A stretch of DNA of 13,686 nucleotides from Burkholderiales bacterium (GCA_025350945.1 JANXWW010000092.1:1-13686); one strand, 5' to 3'. Counted from the first letter of the stretch, positions 1 through 7,972 are shown. Made by a program: numbers and translations. Notes: generated from the sequence alone by a model not told the origin.

Positions 1-330
1 CCGCTCAAAATCAAGCTCTGGCACGACATGGTGGCACCGTGGAAGGGCGAAGCACCGCGAGATATTTATCGGCCGGTGGGTTGCCTTGAATGTCGCAACA
101 CAGGTTATTTGGGCCGCGTCGGCATTTATGAAATTTTGACGCTGGATCAAAATCTGAAGCGCCTGATTGTGGATCGTGCCGACTTGAATGCGATCACTGC
201 AGAGTCGTATCGATCCGGCATGCGTCCGCTGCGATTATCGGGAGCCATGAAGGTGGCGCAAGGTGTGACAACGATGGAAGAAGTATTAAAAGTTGCGCCA
301 CCTGCGCCCGATCAGAATTTAAAACCCTAG
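1..330 (+). CDS. GspE/PilB-family secretion or pilus assembly ATPase, C-terminal part
   Basis: Only the last 109 codons are present; the reading frame is open from base 1, so the gene begins outside the window. The visible part has the zinc-binding second CxxC pair of GspE/PilB proteins (CLEC) followed by the family signature GYLGRVGIYE, then the typical C-terminal helices with LRLSGAMKVAQG and TMEEVLK. In this family the protein is a cytoplasmic hexameric ATPase that powers pseudopilus or type IV pilus assembly, and the ring is stabilised by a tetracysteine zinc site; the first cysteine pair and the Walker motifs would lie upstream. The final 13 or so residues are proline-rich and look like a species-specific tail. 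Whether it is GspE, PilB or the related GspE/PulE group cannot be decided from this fragment. Its stop is 90 bases before the next gene. Confidence 0.9.
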   Translation, partial: PLKIKLWHDMVAPWKGEAPRDIYRPVGCLECRNTGYLGRVGIYEILTLDQNLKRLIVDRADLNAITAESYRSGMRPLRLSGAMKVAQGVTTMEEVLKVAPPAPDQNLKP

Positions 331-419
331 TATTGGCGGTCGTTTTGAGACAGAAATGGCTTGAAATGCCCGGCTGTATTAGTGTTTAACACGATCATAT
401 TTATTTCGTCTACAGCAAG

Positions 420-1319
420 ATGAAACTCTTTTACTGTGACGAATTCGTCCTGCCGTTGCCCCCGCAACATCGATTTCCGATGGAGAAATATCGTTTGTTG
501 CGAGAGCGTTTGCGCTTGAGCGGCGAATTTCTTGATGACGATTTTCAAACGCCACCCGCTGCTACTTTTGCCGAGTTAACGCGCGCGCATGCGCCGGATT
601 ATGTGTTGCGCGTGGAGCAGGGCGAGTTATCAGCGCAAGAAATTCGCGTGATCGGTTTTCCATGGTCACCGGAAATGGTGGAGCGATCCAAACGATCATC
701 CGGCGCGACCTTGGCGGCATGTCGCGTGGCGCTTAATGAAGGTGCCGCCGCAAATTTGGCCGGTGGAACGCACCATGCTTTCTATGATCGTGGTGAAGGT
801 TATTGTGTGTTTAACGATGCCGCGATTGCCGCCAGAACATTGGTGGCGGAGGCAATCGTTGCGCGTGTATTGATTGTCGATTGCGATGTGCATCAGGGCA
901 ATGGCACGGCGGCAATTTTGCGCGGCGATGAGCATATTTTTACGTTCTCCATTCATGGCGCAAATAATTTTCCATTCAGAAAAGAGCTGAGTAATCTTGA
1001 TATTGAGCTCGCCGATGGCACCAATGATATGACCTACGAACAAGCACTGGCGAGGGGTTTGCACCAATCATTTGCAGCAAATCAGCCGCAGTTGGTGATT
1101 TATCTGGCCGGTGCCGATCCGTTTGAAGATGACAAATTAGGCAAATTAAAACTCACCAAACAGGGCCTCATGCGGCGCGATGAAATGGTGTTTGAATATT
1201 GTCTTGCGCGCAATGTGCCGATAGCTATTGCGATGGCCGGTGGCTATGCACGCAATATTTACGACACGGTAGAGATCCATACGAATACGGTAATCGCGGC
1301 GCATAAAATTTATGGCTAA
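420..1319 (+). CDS. Histone deacetylase family protein (zinc amidohydrolase)
   Basis: This 299-residue protein has the arginase/deacetylase fold of the HDAC/AcuC/acetylpolyamine amidohydrolase superfamily, which removes acetyl groups from amines by zinc-dependent hydrolysis. Visible landmarks: GGTHHA with the tandem catalytic histidines (H118, H119), VDCDVHQGNG with zinc ligands D156 and H158, AGADPFEDD with the third zinc ligand D233, and AMAGGY with the likely transition-state tyrosine Y276. All key residues are present, so it should be active. The short, single-domain form resembles bacterial class IV-like (HDAC11-like) members. No signal peptide is seen, so it should be cytoplasmic. The natural substrate (acetyl-lysine, acetylpolyamine or another acetamide) cannot be told from sequence. 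The 3' end overlaps the helicase gene by 8 bases, which implies co-transcription and translational coupling. Shine-Dalgarno support for ATG 420 is weak. Confidence 0.9.
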   Translation: MKLFYCDEFVLPLPPQHRFPMEKYRLLRERLRLSGEFLDDDFQTPPAATFAELTRAHAPDYVLRVEQGELSAQEIRVIGFPWSPEMVERSKRSSGATLAACRVALNEGAAANLAGGTHHAFYDRGEGYCVFNDAAIAARTLVAEAIVARVLIVDCDVHQGNGTAAILRGDEHIFTFSIHGANNFPFRKELSNLDIELADGTNDMTYEQALARGLHQSFAANQPQLVIYLAGADPFEDDKLGKLKLTKQGLMRRDEMVFEYCLARNVPIAIAMAGGYARNIYDTVEIHTNTVIAAHKIYG

Positions 1320-3903
1320 AGAAAAACGGCAGACAGCGGCGGGTGCATTGCGCGCGTTGAGAAAAAAGCGCACGCAGGAAATTGTTTTAACTGAGCCGGT
1401 GCCAGGTACTGTCATTCGTATCCCCAACCCTGAAAAAATAACTCCCTCCAGTTTAAATGGTATCAAGCGTGGCACTGAGCGAATCGAAGATTGGTTTACT
1501 CAAAACAATTGGCAGCCGTTCGATTTTCAGCACGAAGTGTGGGCGGCCTATCAGCGCGGCGAAAGCGGTTTGATTCACTCGGCCACGGGCACCGGCAAAA
1601 CGCTCGCCGCCTGGCTGGGCCCGGTGATCGAATCTATTGATGCCCAAACAAAAGAACCACCGCCCCTTTCCGTGCTGTGGATTACGCCCATGCGCGCGCT
1701 CTCTGCCGATACGCGTGAATCGCTGCTGCGGCCGATTACTGAAATGGGATTGCTGTGGACGGTCGGCACGCGCACCGGCGACACCACCACGGCTGAGCGC
1801 GCCAGGCAAAATAAAAAAATGCCAAGTGCGCTCATCACCACGCCGGAAAGTCTCTCGCTCATGCTCTCGCAAGTTGATGCGCGTAAACAACTTTCGAATT
1901 TGCAATGTGTGATTGTCGATGAATGGCATGAATTGCTGGGCTCGAAACGCGGTGTGCAAACTGAGTTAGCGCTCGCGCGATTGCGAAAATGGAATCCAAC
2001 ATTGCGCGTGTGGGGATTGTCGGCTACGCTCGGAAATCTGGACGAAGCACTGGCAGTATTGCTGGGTGCCGATGCTAAAAAATCCGCTCGCCTCGTGGAG
2101 GGCGTGAAAGATAAAAAAATCGTCATCGATACACTTATTCCCTCAGGCACCGATAAATTTCCTTGGGCGGGGCACCTTGGTTTTGTGATGATTGATGATG
2201 TGATTCGCGAGGTGGAAAAATCCGGCACCACGTTAATTTTTACCAACACGCGCTCGCAGGCCGAGCTCTGGTATCAAGCGCTGCTGGAAGCAAAACCAGA
2301 GTGGGCGGGTGAATTCGCGCTGCATCATGGCTCGCTAGACCGCGAGGTGCGCGAATATGTAGAGCGTGGTTTGAAAGCAGGCAGCTTGCGCGCGGTGGTG
2401 GCCACGTCCAGTCTTGATCTCGGCGTGGATTTTTCACCGGTGGAACGCGTGCTGCAAATCGGCAGCCCGAAAGGGGTAGCGCGGCTCATGCAGCGTGCCG
2501 GTCGCTCAGGCCACGCGCCGGGGCAAGTCTCACGCGTGACGTGCGTGCCGAGTCATGCGTTTGAATTTATTGAGTCAGTCGCTGCGCGGCGGGCCGCGAT
2601 GGCTAAAAAAATTGAGTCGCGCCGTCTGCTTGATCGCCCGCTGGATGTGTTGGTACAGCATTTGGTCACCATCGCCGCCGGTGAAGGTTTTACCGAGGCC
2701 GATTTATTTGCCGAAGTTTGCACCGCCTATGCTTATCGTAATCTTAGCGTTGACGAATGGAGCTGGGTGCTTGATTTTGTGGTGAAGGGTGGTGAAGCGC
2801 TGCGCGCATATCCGGAGTACCGCAAGGTGGTCGAAACAGGCGGTGAATTTCGCATTGCCGATGCCGCGATTGCGCGTCGTCATCGCATGTCGATTGGCAC
2901 GATTGTTTCGGATGCGTCGATGGATGTGCGTTATCTGAACGGCGCGCGGCTGGGCCATGTGGAAGAAAGTTTTATTGCGCGCTTATCTATTGGTGATGCA
3001 TTCACGTTCGCAGGCCGCACACTGGAATTGATTCGCGCCAAAGATATGACCGCGTTTGTAAAGCCCGCAAAGTCAAACAAAAGATTGGTTCCCCGCTGGG
3101 CGGGCGGCAAAATGCCGCTATCGAGTGAACTCGCCAGCGCCACGCGCGACATGCTGCGCGAATTTCGAGAAGGCAAGGTAGATGAGCCGGAAATGCGCGT
3201 GGTTGAGCGCCTATTGAAAGCGCAGCAAAAGCAATCGCGGGTGCCGGATGTGAATGAATTATTGTTCGAGCAAATTGAAACGCGCGAAGGGCATCATATT
3301 TTTTGTTATCCGTTTGCGGGGCGTCACGTACACATGGGATTAGCCGCGTTATTTGGTTACCGTTTGGGCCAAGCGACACCCGCAACATTTTCATTCTCAG
3401 TTAACGATTACGGCTTTGAATTGTTATCCGCTACGCCGTTTTCGCTGAATCGTGCATTGATTGATCGCATGCTGGCAACAGAAAATTTACTCGAAGAAGT
3501 GCTCAAAAGTTTGAATGCGGCGGAATTGGCGAAACGCCATTTCCGTGAAATCGCACGGGTAGCGGGCCTGGTGTTTCAGGGTTTTCCGGGCGCGAACAAA
3601 ACCAACAAACAAGTGCAGGCTACGAGTGGCTTGATTTTTGATGTGTTCGCGCAATGGGATGCGAATAATCCTTTGCTGGGTCAAGCGCAGCGCGAGGTGC
3701 TGGAGCGTGAGCTGGAATTCGCGCGCTTGCGCGAGGCGCTCGACAATATGAAGAAACAACGCATCACGATTATTCGCGCCAGCTTTCCGACCCCGTTTTG
3801 TTTTCCGCTCATGATTGAACGTTTCAGCGAAAAGCTCACCAGCGAGAAACTGAGTGATCGCATCGCGAGAATGCAATTGATGTTTGATAAAAATTCCCAA
3901 TGA
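1312..3903 (+). CDS. Lhr-type (ligase-associated) DEXH-box DNA helicase
   Basis: An 863-residue superfamily 2 helicase. Motif I ATGTGKT is at residues 91-97, Ia ITPMRALSADT near 124, motif II DEWH at 203-206, motif III SAT at 237-239, motif IV LIFTNTRSQ near 308, and V/VI SLDLGVDF and QRAGRSGH at 367-401. After the two RecA domains comes a long C-terminal region consistent with the winged-helix and Lhr-Core domains. The length and motif set match the 'ligase-associated DNA damage response DEXH helicase' family, a 3'-5' translocase usually encoded with an ATP-dependent ligase, an exonuclease and a metallophosphoesterase. Here only the phosphoesterase follows, overlapping by four bases. The start ATG lies inside the end of the deacetylase gene without a clear ribosome binding site, so translation probably depends on that gene. 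The N-terminal 50 residues are basic and variable. Confidence 0.93.
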   Translation: MAKEKRQTAAGALRALRKKRTQEIVLTEPVPGTVIRIPNPEKITPSSLNGIKRGTERIEDWFTQNNWQPFDFQHEVWAAYQRGESGLIHSATGTGKTLAAWLGPVIESIDAQTKEPPPLSVLWITPMRALSADTRESLLRPITEMGLLWTVGTRTGDTTTAERARQNKKMPSALITTPESLSLMLSQVDARKQLSNLQCVIVDEWHELLGSKRGVQTELALARLRKWNPTLRVWGLSATLGNLDEALAVLLGADAKKSARLVEGVKDKKIVIDTLIPSGTDKFPWAGHLGFVMIDDVIREVEKSGTTLIFTNTRSQAELWYQALLEAKPEWAGEFALHHGSLDREVREYVERGLKAGSLRAVVATSSLDLGVDFSPVERVLQIGSPKGVARLMQRAGRSGHAPGQVSRVTCVPSHAFEFIESVAARRAAMAKKIESRRLLDRPLDVLVQHLVTIAAGEGFTEADLFAEVCTAYAYRNLSVDEWSWVLDFVVKGGEALRAYPEYRKVVETGGEFRIADAAIARRHRMSIGTIVSDASMDVRYLNGARLGHVEESFIARLSIGDAFTFAGRTLELIRAKDMTAFVKPAKSNKRLVPRWAGGKMPLSSELASATRDMLREFREGKVDEPEMRVVERLLKAQQKQSRVPDVNELLFEQIETREGHHIFCYPFAGRHVHMGLAALFGYRLGQATPATFSFSVNDYGFELLSATPFSLNRALIDRMLATENLLEEVLKSLNAAELAKRHFREIARVAGLVFQGFPGANKTNKQVQATSGLIFDVFAQWDANNPLLGQAQREVLERELEFARLREALDNMKKQRITIIRASFPTPFCFPLMIERFSEKLTSEKLSDRIARMQLMFDKNSQ

Positions 3904-4559
3904 GTCTGGAAATATTTTTCGCTGGCGAAACGCTGCAGCTGCTGCCGCAAAAAGCATTGTACTGGCCGCGTGAGAAGACGCTGCTCATTGCAGACATTCA
4001 TTTTGGCAAAGTGGCTGCGTTCCGTGCGGCGGGCTTGCCGCTGCCGCCGGGGAGCACGACCCATGCGCTGGTGCGTCTTGACGATTGCATTGCCAAAACA
4101 CATGCGACACGCATCGTTTTTCTCGGTGATTTCCTGCACAGTCGCGATGCGCGCGCCAGGGAAACCTTCTCGCGCTTTGCGTTGTGGCGAAAATTGAATG
4201 CTGATCTTGAGCTTATTCTGGTGCGCGGCAATCACGATGCGCATGCAGGCGATCCGCCGATTGAGTGGATGATTCGCTGCATTAACGAAGGCGAAACGAT
4301 TGGCCCGTTTTGCCTCGCGCATCATCCCAAGCCCGACTTGCGCGGCTATGTGCTGGCGGGGCACGTGCATCCTGCCGTACGCCTGCAGGGCAGGGCGAAC
4401 GATAGTCTGCGTTTGCCATGCTTCTGGTTTGGCGCGTATGTGTGCGTGCTGCCTGCGTTTGGCGAATTTACGGGCACTTATACCGTGCAACCCAAAACGG
4501 GTGATCGCGTGTTTGTGGTGGCGGAAAATCAGGTGATTGAAATGAAGGCGGTCGATTAG
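3900..4559 (+). CDS. pdeM: PdeM-type ligase-associated metallophosphoesterase
   Basis: This 219-residue calcineurin-like phosphoesterase carries all the di-metal motifs in order: ADIHFGK (D32, H34), LGDFLHS (G76, D77), RGNHD (N111, H112, D113), AHHP (H141) and AGHVHP (H155, H157). Length and motif pattern match the PdeM/MPE group encoded with Lhr-type helicases; characterised members are manganese-dependent DNA endonucleases or phosphodiesterases. No signal peptide is seen, so it should act in the cytoplasm on DNA. The ATG overlaps the helicase TGA (ATGA at 3900-3903), a classic translational coupling arrangement. Its TAG stop overlaps the TAA of the convergent Nudix gene by two bases, so there is no room for a separate terminator. 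The absence of ligase and exonuclease partners in the visible cluster is unusual. Confidence 0.9.
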   Translation: MSLEIFFAGETLQLLPQKALYWPREKTLLIADIHFGKVAAFRAAGLPLPPGSTTHALVRLDDCIAKTHATRIVFLGDFLHSRDARARETFSRFALWRKLNADLELILVRGNHDAHAGDPPIEWMIRCINEGETIGPFCLAHHPKPDLRGYVLAGHVHPAVRLQGRANDSLRLPCFWFGAYVCVLPAFGEFTGTYTVQPKTGDRVFVVAENQVIEMKAVD

Positions 4560-5116
4560 CGTTTTGGGTGGCGAAGTTCACCCACGTGCGGCAGAAACAC
4601 ACCTGCTTTGCGATCGGCAAAAAAATATTTTAATGTCTCATGCACCGTGCGAAACGCAAGCTCTTCCCACGGGATTTCTTCTTCGCGGAATAATTTCACG
4701 TCCAGACTCTCACTGCCGGACGAAAAATCCAGATCAAGCAGTTTCGCGCGAAACAGCACATACACCTGGCTGATTTGCGGTAGCGAAATGGTTGAATACA
4801 TTTGTTCAATGGCGACGCGCGCATTGGCCTCTTCTAGCGTTTCGCGTGAAGCACCCTCTTCTAGCGTCTCGCCTTCCTCCATAAAGCCCGCAGGCAGCGT
4901 CCAGAAGCCGTAGCGGGGCTCTATCGCACGTTTGCAGAGGAGAACTTTGTCTTCCCAAACCGGGATGGTACCCACAACCAGTTTAGGATTCAGATAATGG
5001 ATGTAGCCGCAGTCTGCGCACACATGCCGTTCGCGGTCATCGCCATGCGGTATACGCAAAGCCACTTTTGCACAGCCGCACTGCATGCAAAATCGGGGGG
5101 CGGGGTTTGAAAGCAT
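4556..5116 (-). CDS. Nudix hydrolase with N-terminal zinc ribbon
   Basis: A 186-residue protein. It opens with a zinc ribbon (C10, C13 and C33, C36, the second pair in CADCGY) of the kind found in the Nudix_N_2 family, then a Nudix fold. The Nudix box spans residues 77-99, from GFMEEGE to RETLEEANA, keeping the metal-binding RE..EE core. The usual glycine near the end of the box is Asn, and the hydrophobic residue after RE is Thr. The preceding FWTLPAG is typical of ADP-ribose and NADH pyrophosphatase-like Nudix enzymes. It probably hydrolyses a nucleoside diphosphate-linked substrate such as ADP-ribose, NADH or FAD, but the substrate is not determined; I do not see the downstream SQPWPFPxS motif of true NudC. 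It is encoded opposite the repair genes and ends within pdeM's stop codon. The ribosome binding site is weak. Confidence 0.9.
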   Translation of the reverse strand: MLSNPAPRFCMQCGCAKVALRIPHGDDRERHVCADCGYIHYLNPKLVVGTIPVWEDKVLLCKRAIEPRYGFWTLPAGFMEEGETLEEGASRETLEEANARVAIEQMYSTISLPQISQVYVLFRAKLLDLDFSSGSESLDVKLFREEEIPWEELAFRTVHETLKYFFADRKAGVFLPHVGELRHPKR

Positions 5117-5262
5117 GCTGAAAAATTGCTCAATAAATTTGGTTCGAAAAAGTTATTGCCGAGGTGCACCGCGCACGGTTTGTAACGTTATTTGATGTAA
5201 TGGCAAAGCTTGTTTGTGCATTGCTGCATGCTACCATGTCAGCTATGAAATTTATAAGATTT

Positions 5263-5268
5263 GAAAGG
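5263..5268 (+). promoter_or_regulatory. Ribosome binding site that decides a GTG start for the beta-propeller gene
   Basis: GAAAGG lies seven bases before the GTG at 5276. An in-frame TTG at 5261 would give five more residues but has no purine-rich site upstream, and it would put the Shine-Dalgarno sequence inside the gene. Starting at 5276 gives a normal signal peptide beginning MKKM. Confidence 0.6.
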
Positions 5269-5275
5269 CGTTCGC

Positions 5276-6256
5276 GTGAAAAAGATGGTGTTTGTAAATT
5301 GGTTATTGAATCGATCATTTTTAAGCCTGGTTGTTTTGTTTTGTTCCGGTCTAGTTCAAGCCGAAATTGCGGTGGTGCTCAACTCCGGTGAGGGCACCGT
5401 CAGCTTGATCGACAAAGCCAGCATGACTGAAACGCGGCGCATCAATGTGGGCAAAGAGCCGCACCACCTGATGGCCACACCGGACGACAAGTTTTTGATC
5501 GTGGCGAATGCGGCGTCGAATGATCTGGTGTTTCTTGATCCATTGACGGGCGAAGTAAAACGTCGCGTCGATAAAATTTCTGACCCATATCAAATCGGTT
5601 TTAGCCCGGATAAAAAATGGTTTGTGTCGGTATCGATTCGCCTGGATCGCGTTGATATTTATAACGGCAGCGATTTCTCGCTGGTAAAACGTATCGAGAC
5701 ACCCAAAGCGCCCAGCCATGTCGCGTTTTCGCCAGACAGCTCGCTCGCGTTTATCACGCTGCAAGATTCTGACGAAATTGCGGCGATTGATTTGAAAACC
5801 CAAACGGTAAAGTGGAAAGTAAAAGTGGGTCGCATGCCCGCCGGTGTGTGGGTGACGGCTGATGAAAAATATTTACTCGTCGGCATGACCGGGGCTGATT
5901 ATGTTGAGGTGGTGGATTGGCGCACACAAAAAACAGTCAAGAAAATATCAACCGGCAAAGGTGCGCATAACTTTTTGGCGGTGGGCGACGGCCGGCGCGT
6001 GTTTGTGTCGAATCGCGTATCGAACACAGTGAACATCATCGATCAATCTACTCTCGCGGTGGTGGATACGATTCCGATTACGGGCGGGCCGGATTGCATG
6101 GAAATTACCAAGGACGGAAAGCAGCTTTGGGTGACATCGCGTTGGGCCAAGAAAGTTACGGTGGTGGATTTGGCGACGAAAAAGATTGTGAAAGAAATTC
6201 CCGTTGGCAAATCACCGCACGGGATTTACTTTTTTACCCATGCGGCGAGGAAGTAG
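5276..6256 (+). CDS. Secreted YVTN/YncE-type beta-propeller protein
   Basis: With the GTG start at 5276 the product is 326 residues. A signal peptide starts MKKM, has a hydrophobic core (LLNRSFLSLVVLF) and a likely cleavage site after LVQA (residue 29). The cysteine near residue 23 follows Phe, so this is not a lipobox. The mature part is built from about seven repeats of roughly 42 residues, each with a pattern like VxxxPxxxxxSPDxKxLxVxxxxxxxVxVID; examples are TPDDKFLIVANAASND, SPDSSLAFITLQDSDE and TKDGKQLWVTSRWAKK. This fits a seven-bladed propeller of the YVTN/YncE family in the periplasm. Family members bind proteins, nucleic acids or metals, and often have no known enzyme activity. The polysaccharide deacetylase follows after six bases, so the two are almost certainly co-expressed. 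No PQQ, haem or enzyme signature is visible. Confidence 0.87.
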   Translation: MKKMVFVNWLLNRSFLSLVVLFCSGLVQAEIAVVLNSGEGTVSLIDKASMTETRRINVGKEPHHLMATPDDKFLIVANAASNDLVFLDPLTGEVKRRVDKISDPYQIGFSPDKKWFVSVSIRLDRVDIYNGSDFSLVKRIETPKAPSHVAFSPDSSLAFITLQDSDEIAAIDLKTQTVKWKVKVGRMPAGVWVTADEKYLLVGMTGADYVEVVDWRTQKTVKKISTGKGAHNFLAVGDGRRVFVSNRVSNTVNIIDQSTLAVVDTIPITGGPDCMEITKDGKQLWVTSRWAKKVTVVDLATKKIVKEIPVGKSPHGIYFFTHAARK

Positions 6257-6262
6257 CATTCA

Positions 6263-7012
6263 ATGAAGCTGGCATCAATATTTTTTGCGTGGCTGTTCGC
6301 GATTTCGTTTAGTTCGCAAGCGGCGGTCAACAATTGCGTTGGCACGGTTTATCTCACCATCGACACCGGCCACATGGAGCCCGCTGAAGAGATCGCGGCG
6401 ATTCTTAAAAAGTACGACGTAAAAGCAACGTTTTTTTTGGCGAACGAAAAAACCAAACGCGGCCCGATGTCGCTTGACACAGCGTGGGCATCGTTCTGGA
6501 AAGAGCGCGCTGATGAAGGTCATGCGTTTGGCTCGCATACATGGCAGCATCACTATTTTCGCAGCGATGTAGGCGATAAAGTGAGTTATGTGCCATGGGG
6601 CACGAAAGTTGGCGAAACATTTAATCAGCAGCAAGTGTGCGATGAAATCAAACAGAGTGAGACCGCCTTCAAAGCCATGACCGGGCGCGGCTTTGACGGT
6701 ATTTGGCGCGCACCGGGCGGCAAGCTCACGCCGAACACGATTCGCTTTGCCGAAGCCTGCGGCTATAAACATGTTGATTGGTCGGCCGCCGGATTTTCGG
6801 GCGACGAATTGCCGAGTGAAAAATTTCCGTCCGATGCATTGATCGCGAAACAATTGCGCGAGATTAAGGATGGCGATATTTTGTTGTGGCATCTTGGCAT
6901 TTGGTCGCGCAAGGATGCTTTATACCCGAAGCTTGACACCCTGATCGCCGGGCTCAAAACCAAAGGTTTTTGTTTTGCGCGCATCACTGATAATCCGCGC
7001 TGGAAAAAATAG
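6263..7012 (+). CDS. Secreted polysaccharide deacetylase family protein (NodB-like, variant motif 1)
   Basis: A 249-residue carbohydrate esterase 4 (NodB) homologue with a Sec signal peptide (residues 1-20 or 21, ending SSQA). The family removes N- or O-acetyl groups from polysaccharides such as peptidoglycan, chitin-like or exopolysaccharide substrates. Motif 2 (SHTWQH; H92, H96), motif 3 (RAPGG; R149), motif 4 (VDW; D172) and motif 5 (LLWH; H210) are all present. Motif 1 is TIDTG rather than the usual TFDDG: the catalytic-base Asp (D34) is kept, but the metal-ligand Asp is Thr (T35). I believe some proteobacterial homologues share this TxDTG form, so it may mark a subfamily rather than a dead enzyme. 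The ribosome binding site GAGGAAG is at 6247-6253. The next gene's ATG follows the TAG stop with no gap. Confidence 0.88.
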   Translation: MKLASIFFAWLFAISFSSQAAVNNCVGTVYLTIDTGHMEPAEEIAAILKKYDVKATFFLANEKTKRGPMSLDTAWASFWKERADEGHAFGSHTWQHHYFRSDVGDKVSYVPWGTKVGETFNQQQVCDEIKQSETAFKAMTGRGFDGIWRAPGGKLTPNTIRFAEACGYKHVDWSAAGFSGDELPSEKFPSDALIAKQLREIKDGDILLWHLGIWSRKDALYPKLDTLIAGLKTKGFCFARITDNPRWKK

Positions 7013-7972
7013 ATGATTGAGTGGATCACAAATTCGTTTGCAGCATTGCAGGATCGCGTGTTTGAAACAGCGATCTTGCCGCTCGTGTATGCGACAGGGC
7101 TGGGCGGCTACGCCGAGCAGGCGTTTGACTGGACCGAAATTTTTCTGATCGGCGCAATAGAAATTTTGCTGCTCGCGATTTTTCTGGGCGCGCTGGAAAA
7201 ATGGCGTCCGCTCGAATCGCACACAAATTCAGGCGAGAAGAAAATAGATGTGATCTACACCCTGATTAATCGCCTCGGCCTTGTGCCGCTGGCGATATTT
7301 TTGCTGCTCCTGCCACTCGTGGATGGCCTTGATGGCTGGATGCGCATGCAAAATATTATTCCGCCGAAGCTCGAAGATGCGTTGCCGTTTTTGCATGATT
7401 CACCATTTTTAAGTTTTGTTTTTTATCTGGTGATTCTCGATTTCGTCGCGTATTGGCTTCATCGTGGCCAACACCAAATCAATGTGTGGTGGGCGCTCCA
7501 TAGTCTGCATCATTCGCAGCAACAGATGACATTCTGGTCTGACAATCGCAATCATCTTGTTGACGTGGTGGTGATTGATATTGCGTTTGCGCTGGTGGCA
7601 TTGCTCATCGGGGTGGCACCTGCACAGTTCGTGACTTTGGTGGTCGCAGGCCGCGTGGTGGAAAGTTTGTCGCACGCCAATCTGCGCGTCTCATTTGGCC
7701 GCATCGGCGAATATTTATTGGTGAGCCCGCGCTTTCATCGCGTACATCATGCAATTGGTTTGGGCCATGAGGGTCGATCACGCGGATGTAATTTTGCGGT
7801 GCTGTTTCCGATATGGGATGTGCTATTTCGCACCGCCAATTTTGAGAATGTTTATCCGGCGACGGGCGTCCGAGATCAGCTCGAAGGCCGCGATTATGGT
7901 GGTGGTTTTTGGGCGCAGCAGGTGTTGGGTGTGAAGCGGATGGGTGAGGCGCTTCAATCGCCTAGGCTCTAA
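7013..7972 (+). CDS. Sterol desaturase / fatty acid hydroxylase superfamily membrane protein
   Basis: A 319-residue integral membrane protein with the histidine clusters of the di-iron hydroxylase superfamily: HRGQH (H150, H154), HSLHH (H163, H166, H167), a further NRNH histidine (H181), SHANLR (H221) and HRVHH (H242, H245, H246). Hydrophobic stretches near residues 42-61, 86-104, 133-149 and 185-212 suggest about four membrane segments, with the histidines gathered on the cytoplasmic face. Enzymes of this fold use oxygen and electrons to hydroxylate or desaturate lipids, sterols, carotenoids or alkyl glycerols. The substrate here is unknown. The ATG abuts the deacetylase stop, so it belongs to the same unit and probably also modifies an envelope lipid. 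The C-terminal 30 residues lack recognised motifs. Confidence 0.87.
   Translation: MIEWITNSFAALQDRVFETAILPLVYATGLGGYAEQAFDWTEIFLIGAIEILLLAIFLGALEKWRPLESHTNSGEKKIDVIYTLINRLGLVPLAIFLLLLPLVDGLDGWMRMQNIIPPKLEDALPFLHDSPFLSFVFYLVILDFVAYWLHRGQHQINVWWALHSLHHSQQQMTFWSDNRNHLVDVVVIDIAFALVALLIGVAPAQFVTLVVAGRVVESLSHANLRVSFGRIGEYLLVSPRFHRVHHAIGLGHEGRSRGCNFAVLFPIWDVLFRTANFENVYPATGVRDQLEGRDYGGGFWAQQVLGVKRMGEALQSPRL

Noticed and set aside
1575..2249. A 224-codon minus-strand frame inside the helicase gene, plus other long shadow frames (e.g. 3681-4490, 6275-6892)
   Set aside because: They lie fully opposite genes with complete family motifs, have no recognisable domain of their own and show composition typical of antisense frames.
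5276..6256. Propeller as a PQQ-binding catabolism-associated protein linked to the PQQ dehydrogenase at 11562
   Set aside because: The repeats are generic YVTN type, no PQQ-binding residues are evident, and the two genes are 5 kb apart in different transcription units.
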